From Zizania palustris (Eukaryota > Streptophyta > Magnoliopsida > Poales > Poaceae): 64,000 bases of DNA. Made by a program: the position numbers and the translations under genes. The stretch's first letter is position 1; every line of letters starts with the position of its first letter. The stretch spans positions 63,656,642 through 63,720,641 of the forward strand of contig JAAALK010000283.1 in the NCBI GenBank assembly GCA_019279435.1, in the 5' to 3' direction. Of this stretch, positions 33,446 through 44,659 are shown in pieces. Under the pieces are notes generated by a model. That model was not told the DNA's origin. It did no database searches and worked only from the letters and a program-made list of their open reading frames with translations.

Positions 33446-34010
33446 GAACGACGCTAGCAAGTAAGCTAAGCTAGTAGTATAGCAGGTGTAAACCTGTAGC
33501 TCCTAGCTTCTTTACTGGTCCAACTACGACGATATGATCACTAAGCTTTGTAGATGCATGCAGGCTGCAGCTTGGGTTAATTAGCTAGCTCGAGCTCTCT
33601 AGTCTAGAGTCCATGGCGAGAGAGACGGGTAGCCAGCTGGCTGGAGAAACGAAAGATCGCATCCAGGATTTCCAGCGTATGTGCGAAGAATTGAAGAAGA
33701 AGGCAAATTAATCGCCGTTGAATGTTGAACGAGAATCGTCGTCCGCCGATCGGACTGGTCGCCGCCGTTCTTGCGGATTTACCACTCATTAAATTCGTGG
33801 GTGGATGGACTCCTGCAGGCTGCAGTGACGACAGGTATTTTATTTTGTTCCGTTTGTTCTTTCCGAGAGGAGAACAGCAAGTTGACAAGTAAAAAAAGTA
33901 GTAGTCACGAGTAAAATTAAAGTCTAAACATTTTTTAAAAGTGACGTGATAATTTATTATTGGATTTTATCGAGGTGACTTGGAAATTTAAATTTCGAGT
34001 ACAGTACTAC
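33446..34010. other. 5' flank of the VQ gene
   Basis: This should contain its promoter and 5' UTR. No defined element was recognised. Confidence 0.4.
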
Positions 34011-34366
34011 AAGGCTATTGTGTTTCATAACACCGTTTCTTAGAAGACCACCTCACCTCAGTTTTGTAACTGAATGAAATATCCTCTCTCAGTGAAGAGT
34101 TTTATTTCACTATTTTCTAAGCTAACCAGTGTAATTAAATGCTTTGCAACTGAATTAAATAACCTCTCTCCGATTAAACGATTTGGCTCATAGTGGACGT
34201 TTCATTTCGTTTCATCCGTCTTGGAAATGAGTTATCACCATGTCAAGTAGATAACACTACTTGCTTCTCTTCACTTATTAATTTAATGCCATGTCAGCAA
34301 AAAATATGATGTATCATGGTAATTAATACATGAACCCCCATGAAACCCCCACTGTGAATAACATAA
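34011..34366. mobile_element. Tourist-like MITE, copy 1 of an adjacent pair
   Basis: About 355 bp, clearly homologous to the next element and directly abutting it. The right end has the CACTGTGAATAA terminus; the left end is degenerate. Confidence 0.6.
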
Positions 34367-35714
34367 GACTATTCACAGTGGTGAGTTTTATAACACTATT
34401 TCCTAGAAGGCCACATCAACTTAGCAACCGAATAAAATACCCTCTCTCAATGGATAGTTTCATTTCACTATTTCCTAGATTAACCAGTCAAATTAAATGC
34501 TTTGCAACAGAATTAAATATCCTCTCTCCGATGAAACGATTTGGCTTACAGTGGGCATTTTATTTCGTTTCATCCATCTTGGAAACGAGTTAGCACCATG
34601 TCATGTAGAGATTTTTTAAATAATATATTTTTAAAAAATTCAAATATGGTACCGGTTTTGAAAAATTGCAAATATAGACCCCCGTCGGTAGTCTATCGGC
34701 CGAACCAAGCTGACGTGGCTCTGGTTCGGCCGAAGCAGTGCCGAACCAGAGCCACGTCAGCCTGGTTCGACCATTGGTCGGCCGAACCAGGCCACGTCAG
34801 CCTAGTTCTGCAATTGGCTGAACCAGGCTGCCACGTCAACCGCACCGCGCCACGTGCGCCCTGGCCGCGCCCACGCCGCGCCACGCCCCTACCACATCGC
34901 CACGCCCGCGCTGGCGCCGCCTCGCCTCCCGCACCCTTGCCGGCCCCCAAGCCCGCGCCCCAGCAGTCGTACCCGCCCCCGCGCCCCCGCTACCTTGGCC
35001 GAGCCCCCGCCGCCTCGCCTCCCCGCCTCATCTGCGCCCTGCCTCCCTGCCTCGGCTGCGCCCCGCTTCCTCACATTAAATGCAGCTGGGGCGCGGGGCC
35101 ACAGCGTGGCGGGTGGGGCGCAGGAGGCGAGGCGACGGGGGCTCGGCTGAGGCGGACGCATGGGGACACGAGGCGACGGGGGCGTGGGAGGCGAGGCGTC
35201 GGGGGCACGGGTGCGGGGGCACGCACGGGGCGCGGCGAGGCGGCGGCGGCGTGGCGCAGGCGTGGCCAGGGCGTGCGCGGTGCGGCGTGGGTCTGGCGTG
35301 GGTGCGGCATGGGCACGGGCGCGCAAGGCGCGGCCAGGCGGACATGGTAGCCTGGTTCGGCTGTTGGTGGGCCGAACCAGGCTGACGTGGCCTGATTCGG
35401 CCGCCCAATGGCTGAACCAGGATGATGTAGCTCTAGTTCGACACTGTGTTGGTTGAACCAGTGCTGAACCAGAGCCACATCATCCTGGTTTGGCTGACCA
35501 ACGACCGATGGTAGGCTAGTTTTGCAATTTTTTGATTTCGCGTACTAAATTTGATTTTTTTAAAAAATATTATTTTTTAAAAAATATTATTTAAAAAAAT
35601 TCGTCATGGAGATGACACTGCTTCCTTCTCTTCCCTTATTAATTTAATGCCATGCCAGCAAAAAATCTGATATGTCATGATAATTAATACCATGAAACCC
35701 CACTATGAATAGCC
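34367..35714. mobile_element. Tourist-like MITE, copy 2, split by a fold-back insertion
   Basis: The terminus GACTATTCACAGTGG at the left pairs with CCACTATGAATAGCC at the right. TAA duplications lie at 34364-34366 and 35715-35717. Its interior matches copy 1 except where 34611-35602 is inserted. Confidence 0.7.
34611..35602. mobile_element. GC-rich 1-kb fold-back (Mutator-like) element
   Basis: The ends of about 100 bp are imperfect inverted repeats: an A/T run, AAAAATTGCAAA, then CGAACCAGGCTGACGTGG-type motifs. An imperfect duplication TCATGTAGA/TCATGGAGA flanks it at about 34601-34609 and 35605-35612. Inside, the left half is C-rich and the right half G-rich, switching near 35075, so the whole element can fold. 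ORFs across it are compositional artefacts. Confidence 0.7.
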
Positions 35715-35726
35715 TAATGAGTTTCC

Positions 35727-37000
35727 TAAGAGCACCTCCATTCCATTGTAATTGTTATTTTTGACTTGCTATTCATAGTAATAGTAAGGGTGCGTTTGGT
35801 TCTGCTTTTGAAATCTGCTTCTGCGGTGAAAAAGTAGAAGCTAAACCAAACGGGTTTACCAAAACTGCTTAGGCTATGAAAAAGCAGCTTTTTTCTAGTA
35901 TAAATTTGGAAGCAGCTTGGTCCCTGCTTTTCTGCTTCTGCTTTTTTGATTTTTTGTACAGATTAAATAGCACGAATTCAAGGTGTCTTGGTTAATCTAA
36001 CATTATTATGGTTTGTATTGCATTGCACAATTTTATGAGATAATATATGGTAGTTGGATTACTTTATGAGATGAACTATGCACTTTTTTATTTATCTAAT
36101 ATATTTTTAGTTATTTAGTTGCATCAATGTTGAGTGTTTCCTATTTATATATATGTATAGAATATTATAAGGATGAAAATTATGTAAGTTATAAAAAACA
36201 ATCAGCTCACATAGTTTTTTCACAACAGTTTCAACCAAATGACTTTTAGCTTTTCCACAACAGATATCTCATAATAATTTTTTCACAGCTCACAGTAGAA
36301 CCAAACATACCTAAGTCTCCCTATTCAAATTGAGTTGTTATTTTGCTATTCACTCCAATGTACTTGTTAAATATGACTTACTATTTGAATGTAACTATAT
36401 TTTTATCAATTTATATACATGCAAAGAAAACAAAAAAATTAAATAAGCTCAACACTTAATGAAATAGCAAGTTTAGTTGGCTTGTTAGAGCATCTCCATT
36501 GTACTAGCTATCACACTTGCTATTCCCTACAATAATAAGTATGGTCTAAAAAACATCTCCATTATACTTGCTACTTGACTTGCTATTTTAGGCGACTCCT
36601 TATTCTTCTCTCCACACTTGCTACTTCTAGCAAGCCAATCAAACTTGCTATTTCATTGAGTGTTGAGCTTGTTTAATTATTTTTATTTTCTTTCCATACA
36701 TATAAATTGATAAAATATAGCTACATTCAAATAGGAAGTCATGTTTAGCAAGTACATTGGAGTATATAGAAAAATAGCAAGTCAATTTGAATAGGAAGAC
36801 TTCACTATTGCTATGAATAGCAAGTCAAAAACAACAAGTATAATGGAGGTGCTCTTAGATGTAACAAGTGTGGAGAGAATAATAGCAAGCCTCTAAAATA
36901 ACAAGTCAAGTAGGAAGTACAATGGAGATGTTTTAAGACCATCATTACTATTTTAGGGGATAACAAATGTGATAACAAGTACAATGGAGATGATCTAAGT
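35727..37000. repeat. Interleaved inverted-repeat MITE cluster
   Basis: Segment a (35727-35787 plus 36312-36482) is complementary to 36628-36855. Segment b (36484-36627) is complementary to 36856-37000. The order is a, b, a', b'. The termini carry AGAGCACCTCCATT / AATGGAGGTGCTCT-type motifs. It is AT-rich and non-coding. Confidence 0.65.
35788..36311. mobile_element. Tourist-like (PIF/Harbinger) MITE, 524 bp, nested in the MITE cluster
   Basis: The TIR is GGGTGCGTTTGGTTCT at the left and AGAACCAAACATACC at the right. The TAA target duplication is at 35785-35787 and 36312-36314. Confidence 0.8.
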
Positions 37001-37090
37001 CCTAATCACATCACTTTTAAACAAAATTGGGTTTATGACTTTTTTAAAATAAAATTGCAACTTTCAAACAAAAGTCGGGTCTATAACATT

Positions 37091-40000
37091 TGAGAAACCA
37101 AGTTGAGATGTGCCTTGGTTTCAAGTCTGTGATGAGAGATTGACAAGTTCCCTTCTGGACGAAGTGGTCCCTCCGAAGGGGTTTAGAGGTGTTTCACCGA
37201 AAGGTTCGGTGCTTGCTGTCTGTACAAGTGTGCAACGGAGTATGTCTATCGGAGGGGTCCGACAGAATACATTTCGGAGAATGTACCAAAGGGTTCGGTA
37301 TTTTGGGCGGTACACTGGAGTGTGTACCGAAGGGTGTTTACCTGGAGAGGTCTCCGAGGTATCGGATACACTTGTCTGCTTGTCATTAGTGTGCAAGTGT
37401 AGCACCCGGATTTAATAAAACCCAGACTTTATTGAAATTACAAAGAAAATCAATAATCACAAGATGTTCATCACACGACGACGCACATATGGCAATCATT
37501 CGTGGTTCACAGAACACATTATTATACAAGTGTTAATATAAAAGAAACTAAGAAAATAATAATCTAGAAGAACATCTTTCTCCAGGGTCGCTTCCTTGAC
37601 TAGGTCGCTACTCCAGACCATCCTCATCATAATACGTCATCTCTGAAGTGGTTTTTCCAACGGGTATGAGTACAAAAGTACTCAACAAGCCACCGAGAAA
37701 TGCAGCAATAATGCAAGGTAATAACAAGAGAAGGAAATTGTTTAAAGTGCGGAAAAGTACATTTTTATGTTGCAGTAGTTAATGTGAGTCAAGTTTAATT
37801 ATACAGAATAATTAAATCATGGATGATGCAACATCTTCTAACTCGAGGAGTATAGTTAGCCCTCCTCGCTCAACAGTCCTTACATGATAAATCATCATGC
37901 AACACTTCTCAAACATAGACTAACTGTAGGATGTCATGCAACTCGCCCTTAACCGTGGGCTCGACTTTTCGAAAAGATTTAGACTCTGATAAGAGGTGTA
38001 CCACTGTACCCACAAGGCACTTATTCTCGCACACCGCAGTGTGTCCAATGACCCAAGTCACAGGAACTCATGCCGAAACCTTTAGCATGAAGCGCTCCAA
38101 CCCAATGACACACACTATAGGTTTCACCGGTGTGCCAGCGCACTAGACCAACGTCACGCCGCTTTTGTGCCACATGGTACAAGTCACCCGCAGGTGCTAC
38201 TTGACCCTCTCCACATAGTGTCTCGAGTTGGAACGTCTCATACCTCCAGTCAAGACTTACTCACTAGACTTGTAGTTGGTATGAAAGTGTACTGCAATAG
38301 ATCTCGCAGGTCGGTCCTTATAGTGCCCCGGGTACGACTAACCAATGCCCTCACTTGCACCCGGAACCCACCATGCTAACATACTTAGCCAATTCCAAGT
38401 CTAACAGCATACTAGGGGTGAGAGTAATACAGGGATCATATATCAGAATCGAAGTATCTATGACTCATTTTTAATCCTATAGAAGTTGTGTCAATACATT
38501 GGACACTTCTATTATTATTGAGTATCATGATGACAAGGAGTTCAGGCTCGATAGCATGGCTTGGGTTTGCACATCAAGGTCGGGGATATGATAAATATAG
38601 TGTAAAGTTGTTCATTTGACTAATGCAAATATAACCTATGAGTTTTAACGATATTTAATTAAAAATTGGGTTCAATATTCTCAAAATGGGGTTGGTTACT
38701 TGCCTTGTTCAGTAAAGGATGGAGGGGAGACTTTAGGGAAATACTCCAACTCCTTGAAGGCGTCGTAATCTTCTCGATACGTAAAACGAGAAGAATAAAC
38801 AATTAAAAACAATGTAATCAATAGTATAATCATACAAATTTTATTGGCTGAACATGTAAAGAGTAAAAAGATAAACTTTCTAAAATTAGAATGGCCAAAT
38901 TTGGGGTTAATTCAAAGAAGTTATAAATTTTGGAAGTTTAAAACAATTTATAGGACTTTATTTTAATTCCAATTAAAGACATATAAAAGTTTAGTATAAA
39001 CATATGAATTTTATTGGATAAACATGAAGATAATAAAATGACAAGTTTTCTGAAATTGTAATGGTAATTTTTAGAGTTATTTCCAAGGAGTTATGAATTT
39101 TTGAATTTATAAAATGATTTCTTAAATTTTATTTTAATCTCAATTAAATACTATAAAATGTCTAGTGTAAACATATAAATTTTATTGGATTAATATGAAC
39201 AGAATAAAAAGATAAAATCTCTGAAATTTGAATGGTCAAATTTGGAGTTAATTTGAGGGAGTTATCAATTTTTAAAGTTTAAAACCATTTGTGGAATTTA
39301 TTTTAAATCCTAATTCAACCTCTGGTCCACGATGAACCGGGTCCATGGTACTATGCTGTGAGTCAGTGGGTGTTAAATGAAAACGGGCGGCTGAGATGCG
39401 TCGATACCCATTTGTTAAGATCAAGGTGTCAGGATTAAACCTCAGATCGTTCAGCCGAGATGAGATCTGACACGACACAAGGTAATTACCTGTGCCGGTC
39501 ATCTTCTCCGGCGACGGCTGAAGCTTTTGGCGGCCACAACAGCGACGACGATGACTGGCGGCCAGAACTAAGGGCAAAAATGGAAAGATAATAGTGTGGG
39601 GCTTTTGATAGTAGCAGAATGGTAGCTGGGGGTCGACAGGTTGAGGTCGGCGACGAGCGGGGGCGGTAGAGAGGTTCGGGTCCTCATCAGCGATGGCGTT
39701 CTGGCGGCGAGGAGCTCATGTGGAGGGGTTTATATAGTACATCGGTGGCGAGGGGAGGGGCCGAGGCACCGTGAATGCCGAGAGGGTGTAACTTCGGCGA
39801 GCTTGATGACAACGATTACGTGGATTAAACGCGAGGGAATCCGAGAGGAAACGTGTGGGGGATCCAGGAGTAAGGGCGGTGGCCGGGGATCTCGGGGGCG
39901 CGAGATCACGAGGAAGACGAAGACTGACAGGGCGGGGCCACTGTCAGTGGGAGGGAGAGAGATCAAGGGTTAACGCTCGGCGCCGGTAGGTGAGCCAAGG

Positions 40001-42133
40001 TGCACGTGGTGAGAGGGGGACTGACAGGTGGGCCAAGGCACAGGCGTGAGGCAGAGCACGCCGACAAGTGGGGTCCATCTACTAGTGAGGGGCTGCGGGG
40101 GAGAACGGGCTGGGCCGGTTGGAGAAAGGGAAAGGAAAGGGGAGCGACCCAATACTGTTTAAATTCATTTTTGAATAAAAATAATTGCTGAAAATAGTTT
40201 AAAAATTATGAGGTAGCAGAAAAGGTTGGAAACATTTGTAAAAAGTCTCAAAATTGTATGTTTGTCTTAGGAACATAATATAATTTTCTTAGACCTTGGT
40301 TTGGACTGTATCTCTAGATATTTATTTGGATATTTTCAGCTTTAAAGAAAATCAAATTAAATTATTTCCTGAGAAAATATATTTTTCTAAATTTATTTAT
40401 CTCTGGAAAATTTGGGATGTTACTGCAGGTGACTTCGGAGGTAATTGGATGGTCAACACAGTAGGTGAACTAGGTCAAGCAGGGAGTTTGGCATCAAGCA
40501 AGCGGGGAGCTTGGTCACGAAAGCTATGTGAAGTCGAGGTCAGGCATCGGGTCGAGGTGCACCAGTTGAAGGCAGGAAGTGCGGAGGGGGACTCCGGCTA
40601 AAGATACCCCGAGGCAAAGTCCTCGGAGGTGAGGCACTTCGAAGGGGTACTTTGAAGGAGTAATTTCGAAGGCTGGCTGACGAAGTCCTCAGGAATGAGG
40701 CAAGGCTTCCAAGTGTGCTCCGGACAGAGACATTTGGAAGGACACCTGATGAAGGTCTCAAAAGTCAGAGTGCATCGAAGGCATGGTCTGAATAAGGCTA
40801 TTCGTGGAGTGTTCTCGGGGCTAAGACATTGCGAAGGGGTGCTTATGGAAATGCTTCATGCGGAGACCTTGGACGAAGGAGGGACTTTGAAAGGTGGTGG
40901 AAAAAACCCTTCGTAAGAAGGTACTTCGAAGGTGGGGCTTCAAAGTTAGGATGACTTGACGTGCTTCGGCCATGCATGGCTTCGGTACACGGATGGGCAG
41001 AGTTCGAGCTGGGAATAGATGTGAAGCCATGGTGGTCCACTCCAGAGGTGATGGTGCGAAGACTCAAGGGCTTTGATGGCTTCGACTCAAAATCGTCACT
41101 TGTATCAAAGACATACTTTGGGGTAGCGAAGGCCTACAGGTTCGAAGCTTGCTACTGGAGCCACTGCATCACTTCGCGTGCGAAGGGGGCTCCAAGATTC
41201 CAGTCTGAAAAGCTGATACAAAAGGAGTTTCTAGTAAAGTAGACTACCATATGTACCCTCGTGATTTCTAGAGGCAGTAAAGTTGTAAACCCTAGGGGTA
41301 TAGTAGTCTATTCATAGGTCAGAGTAGTGCCTATAAAAGGAGAGGCTTACTGAGGCTTAGGGCAACACTATATACTCCACTTTTAGAACCTTCTGTAATC
41401 CTTGTAGCTTTGGCCAGTCGCCATGAAGTGTTCTCTGGATCTGTGAGTTTTGTGTTCCTTGTTCTTGCAATGAAATTTCTATTCTGTTTTCCATTAATTG
41501 CATGAACTTGTATCTGTGTTATATGCACTGTCTGAGTTGAGTTTTCTTCATTTCATTCCGTTCTGTGCAAACCAGAGTTCTTACTTTGTGTTCTTCTCGA
41601 TGAAGTGTTTTGTCTCACATGTGTGCGGTTTCTGTAAGTGATTTTGGTGTATGTTCGCTCTGTGTAAATCGAAGGTTAGTCCTCACTGATTACTAGTGAA
41701 GCACTTTGTGAAGTGTGCATTCGAAGCTTGTTTTTCTTCTCGTAGCCGAAGTCCTCCTTGTGATCAGTTTGTTGGCTCCATTCAGAGCACTCCAAAGTGC
41801 GAAGCCTAGTACTTGTTACTAGTGCGGAGTATCTGTTCGGAGCTGTCCAAGGGAAACGTGCTTGTGGGAAGTACAGTTGTGCGAAGCCTGCTTGAAGGCA
41901 CCTCGGTGTGCAGAGCCTGCACAATCTATGTAGAGTTCAGTGCATTTCTGGGTTTCTGAGTACGAGCGAAGTATTCTGAACTTTGAACTTTTACCCCGTG
42001 CAAATCCTATTCGGAGTGTGTTTAATATCTCCGAACCAGAAACGTTGAAGGGTGTGTTCGAAGTCTGTTCAGCAGAAGAGAAATTATAAAATCTCCCATT
42101 CACCCCCCTCTGGTCACTTGTTTCGGTCCAACA
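37091..42133 (+). repeat. Left LTR of the Sirevirus, split by a solo LTR
   Basis: The parts 37091-37397 and 40430-42133 together match the right LTR (50080-52088). A TATA box CTATAAAAGG is at 41331-41340. The ends are TGAGAAACC and GGTCCAACA. Confidence 0.92.
37398..40424 (-). repeat. Solo LTR of a Tekay-type Gypsy element, minus strand
   Basis: About 3.03 kb inserted in the Sirevirus left LTR. The reverse complement of its left end matches the last 200-500 bases of the Tekay LTR at 52983-56295, including the segments around 55800 and 56180-56290. The probable 5-bp duplication is GCAAG (37393-37397) and GCAGG (40425-40429). No internal gag or pol sequence is present. The minus-strand TATA-like CTATATAAAC is at about 39727-39736. 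Confidence 0.85.
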
Positions 42134-42198
42134 ATTGGTATCAAAGCTTGGTTAAGATCACTAGTTAACCTTAACTGGTTTTGTGATCCTTTAGCGAC

Positions 42199-43464
42199 AT
42201 GGACATAGTTAGTAAAATACCTCTGTTTGATGGAACTGATTTTGCATACTGGAAGGTGCGCATGGAGGCTTACTTACTAAGCCAAGGAAATGTAATTTAG
42301 GAGATTGTGGATTCACAATACTCCATCCCTGAGACTCGTACTACTCATGCAGAAAAGAATCAGTATAATTCTAACTCCAAAGCTAGAAATATAGTGTTCA
42401 TTGGCTTGAGCAGAATTGAGTTTGATAGGGTACAACACCTTAGGACAACTAGGGAAATTTGGACTACACTCACTGTTTTTCATGAGGGCTCTACACAGAT
42501 CAAGGGTAGGTGCCAGAGCACATACAATCAACAGTATCAACTATTTGTGCAAGGCCCTGGCGAATCTATAGATGCCATGTTTTCGCGCTTTGATGCGATA
42601 GTGAGTAATTTGAGGTCCACTAGGATGCTCGCTTACAATGACCATGATAGGGCTATCAAGATTCTCTATGCTCTTGATCATAGCATATGGAAAGTGAAGA
42701 TATCTAACATTGAGGAGTCCACAAGATATGACACATTGACCTGTGATGAACTCTTCAGCAAGCTAAAGTCCACAGAGATTTCCAAGACATCTCTTGCAGG
42801 GCACATAAACTCTTTGCCTCAGCCTTTGGCACTAGTTTCTAGCTCTAGCCGTGACACCACTGCAGAACCTAGCTCATCTCGCACTTGTGTTCTTGCAGGT
42901 GGTTTCGCTCTGTCTTCCCTGGTCTCTATCACAAAAAAGCAGGTGGATACTCTGGATGATGAAGAGCTTGCTCTCATTGCTAGGAGATTCACTCATTTTT
43001 ACAATGATAGACGGGATCAGCAGAGAGGTGGCTTTCGTGGTTGTTTTGAGTGTGGTGACACTTCTCACATCAAGGCCGTTTTCCCTAGATTTAGGAAGAG
43101 GGAAGAGAGTGAGTGCCCCAAACACCACAAGAAGGAGAGAAAACCCTACACAAAGGGTAAGCGCGTCAAGATGGCTAAGCGGGTAGCCAAAGCCGCTTCC
43201 AGAGTTTTTGTCACGGCACTCAGCGACGTTGACACTTCCTCAACTGAGGAGTCGAGCTCTGATGAGGAGGAAGAGCCTCCAAGTAAGGAGGAAAAGAAGG
43301 AGAAGAAGGCAAGAGATTTCACCGGTCTTTGCTTCATGGCCAACATCATTCACAACAGCGATGAGCTTGACTCATTAGAGGTACCACTATCCTATGACCA
43401 ACTTTCCATTAAGGTATATGAACTAAATGATGTAGTTCTTGGTCAGGATAGATTACTTGTTTAG
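42199..43464 (+). pseudogene. Sirevirus gag relic
   Basis: It starts at ATG 42199 (MDIVSKIPLFDG) and is interrupted by TAG at 42298-42300; 42307-43464 then stays open in the same frame. Residues match the Copia UBN2 capsid domain (FSRFDAIVSNLRS, YDTLTCDELFSKLKS). A CCHC-like knuckle, CFECGDTSHIKAVF, lacks its last cysteine (Phe). A basic and then an acidic segment follow. Gag sequence carries on, broken, as a coiled-coil tail to about 44550. Confidence 0.82.
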
Positions 43465-44550
43465 GCCGCTAGAGAAAGAAAAGACCTTAGACTTAGGCTA
43501 GAATCTGTTTCAACTAATTATACCATGCTTAAGTCTAAGATTGATGATGATGAATGTGAATCTTGCACTGTTGTCATGAGTGAGCTTGCTCAGTTGTGTT
43601 CTGTGCATGCTCAAACTATTAATGAGCTTGAGACTGCATAGAAGCAGTGTTTGGTGGTGGAGTCTAGTCCTCATGTTGTTAATGATGCATGAACTGTCAT
43701 TTACTTATTGAAAGTATTAATTTTAGGGATAAGCATGTTCATGATTTAGAGGCTAGATTGGAGAGAGCTGAGTGTTCTAGGAATGTGCATCCTGCTTGCC
43801 CTACCTGTATCACCTTTAAGGACCAACTCGGTATTGTTAGAGAGCAAGTTGAAAAACTCATGAAAGAAAACAATTACCTTCTTTATGTTGTGGATAAATG
43901 CACTGAAGGGAAGGGTAGGGTGGATTTGCTCTTAGACAAAACCAAGATGTGTGCTGACAGGGCAGGGTTAGCTCTAGGATTGGGTTTTGAGAGAAACACC
44001 ACAAACATTCAGAGCAAAACTGTGTTTTCCTAACCCACTACCTTAGAGAAAGAGAGAGCCCAGTTAGATACTCCTACAAAAACCAAGAAGCCTACCCAGC
44101 CTCTCAAGAAAATTCCACCTCCTCCACACAAGAAAAACCCTCAGCAGAAACCCAAGGAGCATATGCGGACTGCTCCTATGACCCATGTGAGTACCCCCAA
44201 GAGAGTCTTTCATTGCTCATATTGCCAACGGGTGGGTCATTTGGTTGGGTTTTGCTTTCATCGCATCAAGGATGAGCGACGCTCTCAGACGTTGAGTTTT
44301 CAGGACATGCATCACCCTTCTCTAGGTATGTATGACTCTGTTTCATACTCATGTCCTATTTTCGAGGCTTCCCATGCTCGCTTGAGAGGTTTACCCCCTC
44401 GTGGTATACACTATGAGTCATATGGTGCTAGACCACATATTAGTGGCTTTGTACCTCAACAGGTTGAGAGACCTCGTCATTTGTGTGGCTTGCATCATGT
44501 AGGTAGATCTCACACTTTGCATCATTCTACTTTTCCTGTGCGTAGATAGT
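43465..44550 (+). pseudogene. Sirevirus gag C-terminal extension relic with second zinc knuckle
   Basis: Several frames (best 43689-44033 and 44163-44549) encode coiled-coil-like sequence (LEARLERAE, LMKENNYLL), a Lys/Pro-rich linker and a knuckle CSYCQRVGHLVGFC. A long coiled-coil gag tail is characteristic of Sireviruses. Stops lie at several points. Confidence 0.68.
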
Positions 44551-44659
44551 CTATTGTTACTTTGCCTACTCCTTGTGTCTCTCAGTGTTGGATACCTTGT
44601 CATTATCTAACTTACCCCAGCACTGAGTGATCAAGGCAATCTTATGTTGTGTAGGCGCC

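Noticed and set aside
33084..33464. Plus-strand ORF overlapping the VQ gene
   Set aside because: The minus frame carries the exact VQ motif; the plus frame is Pro/Ser-rich shadow sequence.
34541..35350. 269-codon plus-strand ORF and several overlapping ORFs on both strands
   Set aside because: Low-complexity product of the GC-rich fold-back element; all frames are Arg/Ala/Pro-rich without domains.
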